Assembly (NCBI GenBank): GCA_015661135.1
Contig: JACVXW010000154.1
Coordinates: 1 to 7,811 of the forward strand
Source: Chloroflexota bacterium
GTDB taxonomy: Bacteria; Chloroflexota; Limnocylindria; Limnocylindrales; CSP1-4
Length of the DNA stretch: 7,811 nt
Direction of reading: 5' to 3'
The notes below the pieces were generated by a model. The model was not told the origin of the DNA. It was given only the letters and a program-made list of their open reading frames with translations, and made no database searches. Positions within the stretch are counted from its first letter, which is position 1; the number at the start of each line of letters is the position of its first letter. Below are positions 1 through 7,811 of this stretch, in pieces. The position numbers and the translations under genes were made by a program.

Positions 1-198
1 CTCGAACTCGACGTCGCCTGTCGCGAAGGTCTCGCCGGCGGCGCGGGCCACGACCTCATAGCGCTCGGTAGACGAGGCGAGTGCGTCGAGTGCGGCCGGA
101 ACGGTCTTGCCGGATCGGGACCAGCCGGGCCAGTCGACGGCACTGGCGAAGGTCTTCTTCGCCGTCGTCTCGAGGGCAACGGCGATGCGCGTGGTCAT
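1..198 (-). CDS. Conserved hypothetical protein, N-terminal part (runs off the left edge)
   Basis: The frame starts at ATG 198, ten bases after the trpA stop, and stays open for 66 codons to the edge. The protein begins MTTRIAVALETTAKKTFASA and continues with a DWPGWSRSGKT stretch and an Ala/Leu-rich helix. I recall similar small uncharacterised proteins (a VALETT...TFASA.DWPGW start) from actinobacterial and chloroflexal genomes, but know no function for them. There is no signal peptide or membrane segment in the visible part. No clear Shine-Dalgarno sequence precedes the ATG, and no promoter or terminator separates it from trpA, so it is probably the last visible gene of the trp transcript. 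Nothing in the sequence ties it to tryptophan synthesis. It is certainly partial. Confidence 0.6.
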   Translation of the reverse strand, partial: MTTRIAVALETTAKKTFASAVDWPGWSRSGKTVPAALDALASSTERYEVVARAAGETFATGDVEFE

Positions 199-208
199 TG
201 CCGGCAGG

Positions 209-1056
209 TCAGCGGGCCGTCGCAGTACGGAGCGTCGTCACCAAGTGGGACATTGCGGCGACGTCCCGGCCGTCCCGCCCGAGGGCATCGACGAGCGCCG
301 AGGCCACGATGACCCCGTCGGCACCGGCCCGGGCGAGGGCGCGCACGTGCGCCGGCTTCGACACGCCGAACCCAACAGCGACCGGTACGGGTGAGACCGC
401 GCCGATATCGGCGACGAGGCCGCGAACGCTCGGCGGGAGGCTCGCCCGGGCGCCGGTCACCCCGACGAGACTCACGCAGTACAGGAAACCGCCGCTGCGC
501 GCGGCGATCGCGGCGCGCCGGGCGGGCGAGGTCGTCGGCGCGACGAGATAGATGACGGCGAGTCCCGCCGCCGTGGCGACCGCCTCGAACAGTGCGCCCT
601 CGTCCGGCGTCAGGTCGGCCACGATGACGCCCGCGGCGCCCGCGGTCGCGAGTGCCTTCGCGCGGTCGCGGCCGTCTCCCCCGCCGATCAACTGGTTCGC
701 GTAGCCCATGGCCACCAGCGGGACGCCGGGGCGGGCAGCACCCAGGCGAGCGACCAGCGAAAGTGATCGGTCGAGGGTCGCCCCGGCCAGGAGCGCGGCG
801 TGGGAGGCGCGCTGGAGCGTCGCCCCGTCGGCAAGCGGATCGGAGTACGGCAGCCCGATCTCGAGCAGGTCCGCCCCGGCATCGATCGCCGCACACGCGG
901 CCGCGAAGGATCCTTCGTCGTCCGGGTAGCCGGCGACGACGTACGGGATGAGGGCTGCCCGGTTCTCGTCGCGGGCGCGGGCGAACGCGGCAGCAATCCT
1001 GCCCGCCCCCGCGGTGTCGTTCGTGTGCGGCGCAGGCCGGGTCGCTGCCAGACCCG

Positions 1057-1060
<4 letters not shown>
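209..1060 (-). CDS. trpA: Tryptophan synthase alpha subunit
   Basis: TrpA cleaves indole-3-glycerol phosphate to indole and glyceraldehyde 3-phosphate and channels the indole to TrpB in the cytoplasmic alpha2-beta2 complex. From GTG 1060 the protein is 283 residues; the family is usually about 265-280. Seen: IPYVVAGYPD near residues 38-47, then LLEIGLPYSDPLADG near 66-79. The latter carries the catalytic Glu (about 67) and Asp (about 78), eleven residues apart as in the enterobacterial enzyme. The loop motif SLVGVTG and the phosphate-site VGFGVSKP follow. The usual Gly-Ser phosphate-binding pair near the C-terminus reads Ala-Ser (GVIVASALV). Start choice: GTG 1060 forms a GTGA four-base overlap with the trpB stop, like the other junctions in this operon. 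An in-frame GTG at 1075 would add five residues. About 20 N-terminal residues precede the usual TrpA start and look unstructured. Confidence 0.94.
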
Positions 1061-2685
<1,625 letters not shown>

Positions 2686-3802
2686 GATCCGGGCGGTCCC
2701 TGCGCGTCGAGGGCAACACCGATCCGGTTCAGTGCGTCCGCGGACAGGTCCACGGTGATCGGCACGATCGCGGGGCACGCGCCGGGCGGCGCGATGGCAC
2801 GCACCCGCCCGGCGAGGGCGACCGCCTCGCGCAGCTCAAGGGCGCGCGGCGTGCCCGGGACCAGGTTCAGTCCCACGGCGTCGGCACCGGCGCGGACGGC
2901 CGCATCGATCCCGGCGACATCGGTGATGCCGCAGATCTTCACGAACGGCACGCGATCCAGGTTCGCGGGGTCCATCGGGGGTCGGCCCGCAAACACGAAC
3001 GCGGCGGCAGCCGCCTGGGGATCTGACGACCGGACCAGCGCCTCGCCGACGAGCGCGGCATCGAACCCAAGCGCCCGCCAGCCGCGCAGTGTGGCGGGTT
3101 CGCGAACCCCGGATTCGGCAACGACCAGGCGATCCTCGGGGACGAGCTCGCGGAGCCGGGCCGCCCGCTCGGGATCGACCGTCAGCGTCCGCAGGTCGCG
3201 GTTGTTGATGCCGATGACGCGTGCGCGGGTCGCGAGCGCCGCTTCGAGCTCGCGCTCGTCGTGGGCCTCGACCAGCGGCTCCAGCCCGAGCGCCAGGGCG
3301 CGGTCCACGAGGCGAGCCAGGCGCGGCCCCCGATGCAGGACGGCCAGCAACAGCACGAGATCCGCGCCGGCCGCTCGAAGGAGGTCCAGCTGGCGAGCCT
3401 CCACGACGAAGTCCTTGGCAAGGACCGGCACGGAGACGGCGGTGCGAACGGCGGCCAGATCCTCGACGGACCCGCCGAACCAGTGCTCCTCGCACAGCAC
3501 GGAGATCGCGGCCGCGCCGCCGCGGTGGTACGCCTGCGCCCGGGCCACGATGTCGTCGCCGGTCGTCGCGATCGCGCCGGCCCAGGGTGAGGACCGCTTG
3601 ATCTCGGCGATCAGGTGGAGTCCCGGTGCCGCCAGCCGCTCGGCGATCGGGCGCGGTTCGGGGGCGGCACGGACACGACGCCGGAGCTCCGCCCGGTCGA
3701 TGTCGGCGAGTTCGGCCAGGACATCCGCACGCCGGCGGGCCGCGATCTCGGCGACGACGCCGGGTCGGGAGCGGGCGCGCGCGGTGCCCGGCGCAGCCAT
3801 CG

Positions 3803-4834
3803 TCACGATCCCCCGCCGGCAGCCGCCAGTTTCGCGGCCCGCAATCGCTCCAGGAGTCCCCGCGCCACCCCCGAGTCGACCGTTTCCGCCGCGAGCGCAA
3901 TCCCGTCCCGGAGTTCCGGGACAAGACCCGCCGCGACGAATGCCGCGCCCGCGTTGAGGAGCACGACATCGCGTCGCGGCCCGTCGGCACCCTCCAGGAT
4001 CCCGACCGTGATGGCGGCGTTCTCTTCGGCGGTGCCGCCGCTCAACGCGGAGGTCGTGGCTTCGCGCAACCCCAGTGCGACCGGATCCACGCGCGACTCG
4101 GCGATGCCGTCGGGCCGGACGTCGAGAATCACGCCCGTTCCATCGAGCGGCAGTTCGTCCACGCCGGCCCCATGGACCACGAGCGTCCGCTCCGTCCCGA
4201 GCCGCCGTGCGACCTCGGCAATCCGTGGCGCGGCGCTCGCATCGCCCACCCCCAGCAGCGCCCGCCGCGCTCCGGCCGGGTTCGTCAGCGGCCCGAGGAG
4301 GTTGAACGCGGTCCGGACGCCGATCTCGCGGCGGGTTGGGCCGGCGTGGCGCATCGCCGGGTGGAAGTTCGGCGCGAACAGGAACGCGAACCCCAGTTTG
4401 CGGAGGTCGGTGGCGGCCGACTCGGCCGTGTGCTCCACCCGTACGCCGAGGGCCTCCAGCACATCCGCCGCGCCAGAGCGCGAGGTGATCGCCCGGTTGC
4501 CGTGCTTGGCGACCGGCACGCCGGCCGCCGCGACGACGAGCGCCGAGGTCGTCGAGATATTGAACGTGCCCGATCCGTCGCCACCCGTCCCGACGACATC
4601 GATGGCCCCGGCCGGCGCCTCCACGCGGAGGACCCGCTCGCGCATCGCACTGGCAAAGCCGGCAAGTTCATCCACCGTCTCGCCACGCATGCGGAGCGCC
4701 ACGAGGAGCGCCGCAAGTTGCGCCGGCGTCGCCTCGCCGTCCATGACGGAGCCCATCGCGAGCCGCGCCTCGTCGAGATCGAGCGTTCGCCCGTCGATGA
4801 CGGCCGCCAGGGCTGCCCGAACCCGCTCGCTCAC
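3803..4834 (-). CDS. trpD: Anthranilate phosphoribosyltransferase
   Basis: TrpD transfers the phosphoribosyl group from PRPP to anthranilate, the second step of the pathway, in the cytoplasm. The protein is 343 residues, the usual family length. It has a helical N-terminal domain (about 1-70) and then the nucleoside phosphorylase-like catalytic fold. Diagnostic motifs are VGTGGDGSGTFNIST (81-95, PRPP diphosphate loop), KHGNR (110-114), PAMRH with Arg162-His163, GVRTAFNLLGPLTNP (172-186), and VVHGAGVDE with the metal-binding Asp226-Glu227. No key residue is missing. GTG 4834 overlaps the trpG stop in a GTGA junction, and its own stop overlaps the trpC start the same way, so its translation is probably coupled on both sides. 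No clear Shine-Dalgarno sequence lies before it, which fits re-initiation by ribosomes leaving trpG. TrpG is a separate protein here, not a TrpGD fusion as in E. coli. Confidence 0.96.
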   Translation of the reverse strand: MSERVRAALAAVIDGRTLDLDEARLAMGSVMDGEATPAQLAALLVALRMRGETVDELAGFASAMRERVLRVEAPAGAIDVVGTGGDGSGTFNISTTSALVVAAAGVPVAKHGNRAITSRSGAADVLEALGVRVEHTAESAATDLRKLGFAFLFAPNFHPAMRHAGPTRREIGVRTAFNLLGPLTNPAGARRALLGVGDASAAPRIAEVARRLGTERTLVVHGAGVDELPLDGTGVILDVRPDGIAESRVDPVALGLREATTSALSGGTAEENAAITVGILEGADGPRRDVVLLNAGAAFVAAGLVPELRDGIALAAETVDSGVARGLLERLRAAKLAAAGGGS

Positions 4835-5511
4835 TTGCCGGACTCGGCACGCCCGGTCTCGGCCAGGCCCGCGGTCGCGAAGGAACCGGTCGCGTCGTCC
4901 AGCACGGACGCCTCACCCTCCCCGGCGAGGCGGAGGAAGTTCGCGAGGAGGTGCGGGCCCTGGGGCGTTAGCACGCTCTCTGGGTGGAACTGGACGCCCT
5001 CCATCGGCAGGGCGACGTGGCGGATCCCCATGATCACGCGGTCCACCTCGGAGATCGCCGTGACGCGGAAACCGTCCGGCAGCGTCTCGGGATCGATGCA
5101 CAGCGAGTGGTACCGCGCGGCCATGAAGCTCGGCGGCATCCCGGCCAGCAGGCCGGCGCCGTCGTGGCTGACCTCGGACGCCTCGCCGTGGACGAGCGTC
5201 GGCGCCCGAACGATCCGGCCGCCGTACGCGGCGGCCATCGACTGCATACCGAGACAGACACCGAGGACCGGGATCTCGTGGTCGGCCGCGACCCGGATCG
5301 CGTCCATGGAGACGCCGGCGTCGTCAGGATCGCCTGGCCCGGGTGAGATCACGATCCCGCGGAGGTCCACGGCGGGGTCGGCGGCCATTGCCTCCACACC
5401 AGCCCGGTCGATTGCGTCATTGCGAAGCACGGTCACCTCCGCCCCCGTGGCCTCGAGCGCCTGGACGAGGTTGAACGTGAAGCTGTCGTAGTTGTCGATG
5501 ACGAGGATCAT
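4831..5511 (-). CDS. trpG: Anthranilate synthase glutamine amidotransferase subunit
   Basis: TrpG hydrolyses glutamine and feeds ammonia to TrpE for anthranilate synthesis. At 226 residues it is a class I amidotransferase: IDNYDSFTFNLVQ (5-17), SPGPGDP (56-62), the nucleophile elbow GVCLGMQ with Cys86, and QFHPES with His176 and Glu178 completing the triad. The elbow has Met where TrpG more often has His (GVCLGHQ). The domain ends near residue 195, and a tail of about 30 residues rich in Ala, Gly and Glu follows that is not usual for the family. ATG 5511 forms an ATGA overlap with the trpE stop. A GAGG at 5519-5522 sits seven bases upstream, inside the trpE C-terminal codons, and is a plausible ribosome site. 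Because it neighbours trpE in a single-pathway operon, TrpG is the likely role. A shared role with folate synthesis (PabA) cannot be excluded, since no second copy is visible here. Confidence 0.95.
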   Translation of the reverse strand: MILVIDNYDSFTFNLVQALEATGAEVTVLRNDAIDRAGVEAMAADPAVDLRGIVISPGPGDPDDAGVSMDAIRVAADHEIPVLGVCLGMQSMAAAYGGRIVRAPTLVHGEASEVSHDGAGLLAGMPPSFMAARYHSLCIDPETLPDGFRVTAISEVDRVIMGIRHVALPMEGVQFHPESVLTPQGPHLLANFLRLAGEGEASVLDDATGSFATAGLAETGRAESGK

Positions 5512-7118
5512 GCGTCGGCCTCGGCCGCTCGCGGCGCCTCGGCCGCTCGCGACGACTCCGGCACCCCCGCGGCAATCTCGATCGCCCGGCGGAGGGCGGC
5601 CGCCTTGTGCTCGGTCTCCTCGAATTCCTTCTCCGGAACGCTCCCGGCGACGATGCCCGCGCCCGTATGGATGTGCGCCCGGCCGTCCTTCAGGACCGCG
5701 CTCCGGATGGTGATCGCCGTGTCCAGGTTGCCGTCGTAGCCGAGGTAGCCCACGGCGCCACCGTACAGCCCGCGCCGCTCGCCCTCCGCGGCCGCGATCA
5801 GCTGCATCGCCCGGACCTTGGGGGCACCGGACAGGGTGCCGGCCGGGAAGACGGCACGGAGCGCGTCCAGGGCATCGAGATCGGGTTTGAGCCGGCCCTC
5901 GACGTGGATGACCAGATGGAGGACGTGCGAGTACCGCTCGACCTCCATGTACTTGCTCACGGTCACCGTCCCGGCCCGTGACACCCGGCCGAGGTCGTTG
6001 CGCCCGAGGTCCACGAGCATCACGTGCTCGGCGCGCTCCTTCGGGTCGCGCTGGAGCTGCTCGGCGAGGATCGCGTCCTCCTTCGCATCGGCGCCGCGGG
6101 GGCGCGTGCCGGCGATCGGGTGGGTCGTCAGCTTGTCGTTGTCGAGCTGGACGAGGAGCTCCGGGCTCGCCCCGACGACCTCGAACCCGGGGACGCGGGT
6201 GAAGAAGAGGTACGGCGAGGGGTTGACCCGCCGCAGGCTGCGGTAGAGGCCGATGCCGTCCAGCGGCTTGCCGGTCGACGGGTCGATCGGGAGGTCGAAT
6301 GACTGCCGCCGGGCGAGGACGACCTGGATCGCCTCGCCGGCCGCGATCGCCTCCTTGGCGACCTCGACGGCGTGGACGTACTCATCGTGACCGAGGCTGT
6401 CCTCGATCGCCGTTGCGGGGACGGTGGCGGGCCCGTTGGCTGCGCTCCCCCGAGCGCCGGCCCCGGCCATCTCCGACGCCGACGGCTCGAAGATCGCCGC
6501 CTCGGCGATCCGGTAGCGGCCCTCGAAGTCGGGCGTCTCCACGTGGAGCGACGCGATCGCCGAGAGCGTGTGGGTCAGGTGATCGAAGACGATGACGAGG
6601 TCCGTCTCGATGAAGGCGGCCGTCGGGACGCCGGTCGGATCCGATGCCGGGAGCGGGACCGAGGGCTCGAAGATCGAGACCGCGTCGTACGCCAGCGCGC
6701 CGACGGCGCCGCCGGTGAAGCGCGGCATCCCCTCACGCGGCGCGACGCGCCTTCGCGGGACGAATTCACGGAGAGCCTGGAGCGGATCTGGCGCCTCGAA
6801 TTCGTGGATCGGGAGGTCCGGGGCGTACGCCGTGACGCCGACGGGCCGATCCTGGATCCTGGCCCGGCCGTTGCGAACCTCCAGGAGCCGCCGCGGCCCG
6901 ATGCCGAGGAAGGAATAGCGGCCGAGCCGCTCCCCGCCCTCGACAGACTCGAGGAGATAGGCCGGTGTCGTGCCGTCGTCCAAGCGGAGGAAGGCGCCGA
7001 TCGGGGTCTCGAGGTCGGCCGAGCGCGTGGCGCGCAGGAGCACGGTGTCGGCCGTCGCCGCTTGGCGCTTCGCCTCGGCCAGGCTGAGCGGGTCCGTGCT
7101 GCTGTTCATCGTCGACAT
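5508..7118 (-). CDS. trpE: Anthranilate synthase component I
   Basis: TrpE makes anthranilate from chorismate, using ammonia supplied by TrpG; it is the first committed step. The protein is 536 residues. The N-terminal domain has LLES (55-58) followed by GRYSFLG, the site of tryptophan feedback binding in this family. The chorismate-binding domain has VGASPE (315-320), PIAGTRPRG (334-342), AEHVMLVDLGRND (363-375), YSHVLH with His398, FPAGTLSGAPK (424-434), and AGIVAGSVPEKEFEE (487-501), whose Glu residues include Mg2+ ligands. The feedback motif and the domain pair favour TrpE over PabB. About 15 Ala/Glu-rich residues at the extreme C-terminus arise partly from an 18-base tandem repeat. Start: ATG 7118 and ATG 7109 are both possible. 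The only GAGG is two bases before the first and eleven before the second, so neither spacing is ideal. It is first in the operon, directly behind the T-box terminator. Confidence 0.96.
   Translation of the reverse strand: MSTMNSSTDPLSLAEAKRQAATADTVLLRATRSADLETPIGAFLRLDDGTTPAYLLESVEGGERLGRYSFLGIGPRRLLEVRNGRARIQDRPVGVTAYAPDLPIHEFEAPDPLQALREFVPRRRVAPREGMPRFTGGAVGALAYDAVSIFEPSVPLPASDPTGVPTAAFIETDLVIVFDHLTHTLSAIASLHVETPDFEGRYRIAEAAIFEPSASEMAGAGARGSAANGPATVPATAIEDSLGHDEYVHAVEVAKEAIAAGEAIQVVLARRQSFDLPIDPSTGKPLDGIGLYRSLRRVNPSPYLFFTRVPGFEVVGASPELLVQLDNDKLTTHPIAGTRPRGADAKEDAILAEQLQRDPKERAEHVMLVDLGRNDLGRVSRAGTVTVSKYMEVERYSHVLHLVIHVEGRLKPDLDALDALRAVFPAGTLSGAPKVRAMQLIAAAEGERRGLYGGAVGYLGYDGNLDTAITIRSAVLKDGRAHIHTGAGIVAGSVPEKEFEETEHKAAALRRAIEIAAGVPESSRAAEAPRAAEADA
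5519..5554. repeat. 18-base tandem repeat at the trpE 3' end
   Basis: Two adjacent 18-base units (5519-5536 and 5537-5554) match at 17 of 18 positions. They lie in frame in trpE and duplicate an Arg-Ala-Ala-Glu-Ala segment at the TrpE C-terminus. Each copy also contains GCCGAGGC on the minus strand. The copy nearer trpG places GAGG seven bases before the trpG start, so the repeat overlaps the likely trpG ribosome site. Confidence 0.85.
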
Positions 7119-7130
7119 CGCCTCAGAATC

Positions 7131-7165
7131 AAAACGACCCTCGTCCTCCCGGGACGAAAGGTCGT
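7131..7165 (-). terminator. Intrinsic terminator of the T-box leader
   Basis: The 5' arm (7152-7165, starting ACGACC) pairs with the 3' arm (7134-7146, ending GGTCGT). This gives about 13 pairs including two G-T pairs, with one bulged T and a five-base loop CGGGA. TTTT (7131-7134) follows, its first T belonging to the stem. It ends 12 bases before the trpE ATG and would stop transcription when tRNA-Trp is charged. Confidence 0.9.
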
Positions 7166-7185
7166 GCCTTCCGCGGTGCCACCCT
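7151..7185 (-). promoter_or_regulatory. T-box antiterminator element
   Basis: AGGGTGGCACCGCG (7172-7185) can pair with CGTCCC (7151-7156). GGG (7182-7184) pairs with CCC (7151-7153) and GCG (7172-7174) with CGT (7154-7156), leaving the seven-base tRNA-binding bulge TGGCACC (7175-7181). This matches the canonical antiterminator. CGTCC is also part of the 5' arm of the terminator, so the two structures exclude each other. Confidence 0.85.
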
Positions 7186-7450
7186 CATTCGGCGATGTGC
7201 CGCACTTGCCTGACCGACGGGTCGCTCACGGTGAGCGGTTGATCGGCGCTGCCCTGTATCGCTGGCGCTCTGCGCCGGAGCCTACTTGGATCTCCGTTGG
7301 CGGTTGCCCGCCGCGATCACCGTTCGGACCGGAGGCTCCCGGGTCCATTCCCTGCCGTCGTCGCTCCGGTTTCCACCAGCCACCGGATCTCTCTGCCGAC
7401 GTCCGACGGGTACTCGTCCCGTTCACTGCCCGTATTCAGTTGAGGCGCGG

Positions 7451-7480
7451 AGTCTAGGCGGGCTCTGAGGAAGGCGTCAA
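7451..7480 (-). promoter_or_regulatory. Likely sigma70-type promoter of the trp operon
   Basis: On the minus strand, TTGACG (7475-7480, five of six matches to the -35 consensus) is followed after 18 bases by TAGACT (7451-7456, four of six matches to the -10 consensus). A start near 7441-7445 would begin the transcript just before Stem I of the T-box, which supports the call. No operator was recognised. Confidence 0.65.
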
Positions 7481-7501
7481 GCGGGCGACCGTGTGCAGCC
7501 G

Positions 7502-7544
7502 GAGTCGCCTCGGCCAACATGACGCGAATGTCTCCGGGCGACTC
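7502..7544. repeat. Imperfectly spaced inverted repeat between mrr and the trp promoter
   Basis: GAGTCGCC (7502-7509) and GGCGACTC (7537-7544) are perfect inverted copies of eight bases, 27 bases apart. It lies 3' of the restriction gene and 5' of the trp promoter. It could fold in the mrr transcript or bind a protein. It has no T-run, so it is not a convincing intrinsic terminator. No gene is seen between 7442 and 7574. Confidence 0.45.
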
Positions 7545-7574
7545 GGCGAATTGAGCAAGTGGGATCCGGCCGCC

Positions 7575-7811
7575 TCAATCGGCAACCTCAAAGAAGTCGT
7601 CATCGACACGATACAAGCGAAATTCGGCCCTTCGTTGGACGCCGATCTCATGGTCAACCATGTGTTTCGCAAGGTCAGCACCGTCGATTAGGACGATCGA
7701 CTTGTCGATCTTCGTCACCCAATCCCGTGCAGCGGGCGCGTAGCTCGATGTTGTAATGAAGACGCCCTTGCGGGCGTGTGCACCGTCAAGGCTGCCCGCG
7801 AACTCCCGGAT
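7575..7811 (-). CDS. Mrr-type restriction endonuclease, C-terminal end (runs off the right edge)
   Basis: The frame is open from the right edge to TGA at 7575-7577, giving the last 78 residues. It reads IREFAGSLDGAHARKGVFIT followed by TSSYAPAARD, then KSIVLIDGADLAKHMVDHEIGV and a short acidic tail. This is the closing part of the Mrr catalytic domain (PF04471 type): REF.G, the KGVFITTS strand, the A.R..V helix and the LIDG..L..LM.....GV end. The PD-(D/E)XK catalytic residues would be upstream of the window, so activity cannot be judged. Mrr enzymes cut modified DNA. Hand-counted GC over 7621-7800 is about 59%, lower than in the trp genes, which would fit a horizontally acquired defence gene. 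It is on the same strand as the trp operon, but the trp promoter and T-box lie between them. Confidence 0.82.
   Translation of the reverse strand: MREFAGSLDGAHARKGVFITTSSYAPAARDWVTKIDKSIVLIDGADLAKHMVDHEIGVQRRAEFRLYRVDDDFFEVAD

Larger units (their letters stand above)
7131..7441 (-). promoter_or_regulatory. T-box riboswitch leader of the trp operon, tryptophan-specific
   Basis: T-box leaders bind a cognate tRNA. When it is uncharged, its 3' end stabilises an antiterminator and transcription continues. All main parts are visible on the minus strand. Stem I has an AGTA element (7411-7414), AGAGAGA (7388-7394), and a distal hairpin TCCGGT/ACCGGA (7382-7387 with 7365-7370) around the conserved GGTGGAA loop. 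CCGTCG (7404-7409) pairs with CGACGG (7355-7360), and CGGG (7418-7421) with CCCG (7340-7343). The specifier loop reads GAA-TGG-ACC, so the specifier codon is UGG (7345-7347), tryptophan. Middle hairpins include GGCGC/GCGCC (7264-7276). The T-box AGGGTGGCACCGCG lies at 7172-7185. Its UGGC would pair with the GCCA end of a tRNA-Trp with discriminator G73, as is usual in bacteria. The 5' limit is an estimated transcription start. Expected effect: the operon is on when charged tRNA-Trp is scarce. Confidence 0.93.

Noticed and set aside
2690..2720. Programmed -1 ribosomal frameshift joining the trpF halves
   Set aside because: No slippery heptamer is seen at the junction. A slip would still leave the barrel short of about 40 residues.
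3626..5491. Plus-strand open frame of 621 codons opposite trpD and trpG
   Set aside because: It is antisense to two well-supported enzymes and has no motifs. It reflects high GC at third codon positions.
6372..7457. Plus-strand open frame of 361 codons opposite trpE and the T-box leader
   Set aside because: It crosses both the trpE coding region and the structured leader, and its composition is that of a shadow frame.
7317..7520. Minus-strand open frame of 67 codons upstream of trpE, possibly a leader peptide
   Set aside because: It spans the promoter and Stem I of the T-box, has no run of Trp codons and does not end near an attenuator. The T-box explains the region better.
7502..7544. Intrinsic terminator for the restriction gene
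   Set aside because: The eight-base inverted repeat has a 27-base loop and no T-run in the reading direction.
7454..7681. Minus-strand open frame of 75 codons near the right end
   Set aside because: It overlaps the Mrr C-terminal frame, which has clear family motifs, in a different frame and resembles nothing known.

Overview
The window holds a nearly complete tryptophan biosynthesis operon on the minus strand of a high-GC bacterium. It reads from right to left as promoter, tryptophan T-box leader, trpE, trpG, trpD, trpC with part of trpF, the rest of trpF with trpB, trpA, and then a small conserved gene cut by the left edge. The high GC, the T-box leader and the protein flavour suggest Chloroflexota or a related Terrabacteria lineage such as Actinomycetota. 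This is inference, because no marker gene is present.

Right edge (7575-7811): the C-terminal end of an Mrr-type restriction endonuclease, same strand, with visibly lower GC than the operon. Positions 7442-7574 are intergenic and hold a sigma70-like promoter (TTGACG-N18-TAGACT). Positions 7131-7441 are the T-box leader. It has a Stem I with specifier codon UGG (Trp), a T-box element whose UGGC matches the G73 discriminator of bacterial tRNA-Trp, and an intrinsic terminator that ends 12 bases before trpE.

Operon body (209-7118): genes overlap by four bases at trpE/G (ATGA), trpG/D, trpD/C and trpB/A (GTGA), so translation is probably coupled throughout. TrpE and TrpG make anthranilate, TrpD adds the phosphoribosyl group, TrpF isomerises it, TrpC closes the indole ring, and TrpA and TrpB make tryptophan. 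All are cytoplasmic.

The unusual part is trpF. Its N-terminal half is fused in frame behind TrpC and its C-terminal half is fused in frame ahead of TrpB. The two halves lie in different frames, and roughly 40 central residues of the barrel are absent. As written, trpF is broken. Without that lesion the operon would encode one TrpC-TrpF-TrpB polypeptide. Either this is a real inactivating deletion, or it is an assembly or sequencing error hiding a trifunctional fusion. I found no wholly undescribed system. The fusion and lesion, and the T-box, are the main points of interest.
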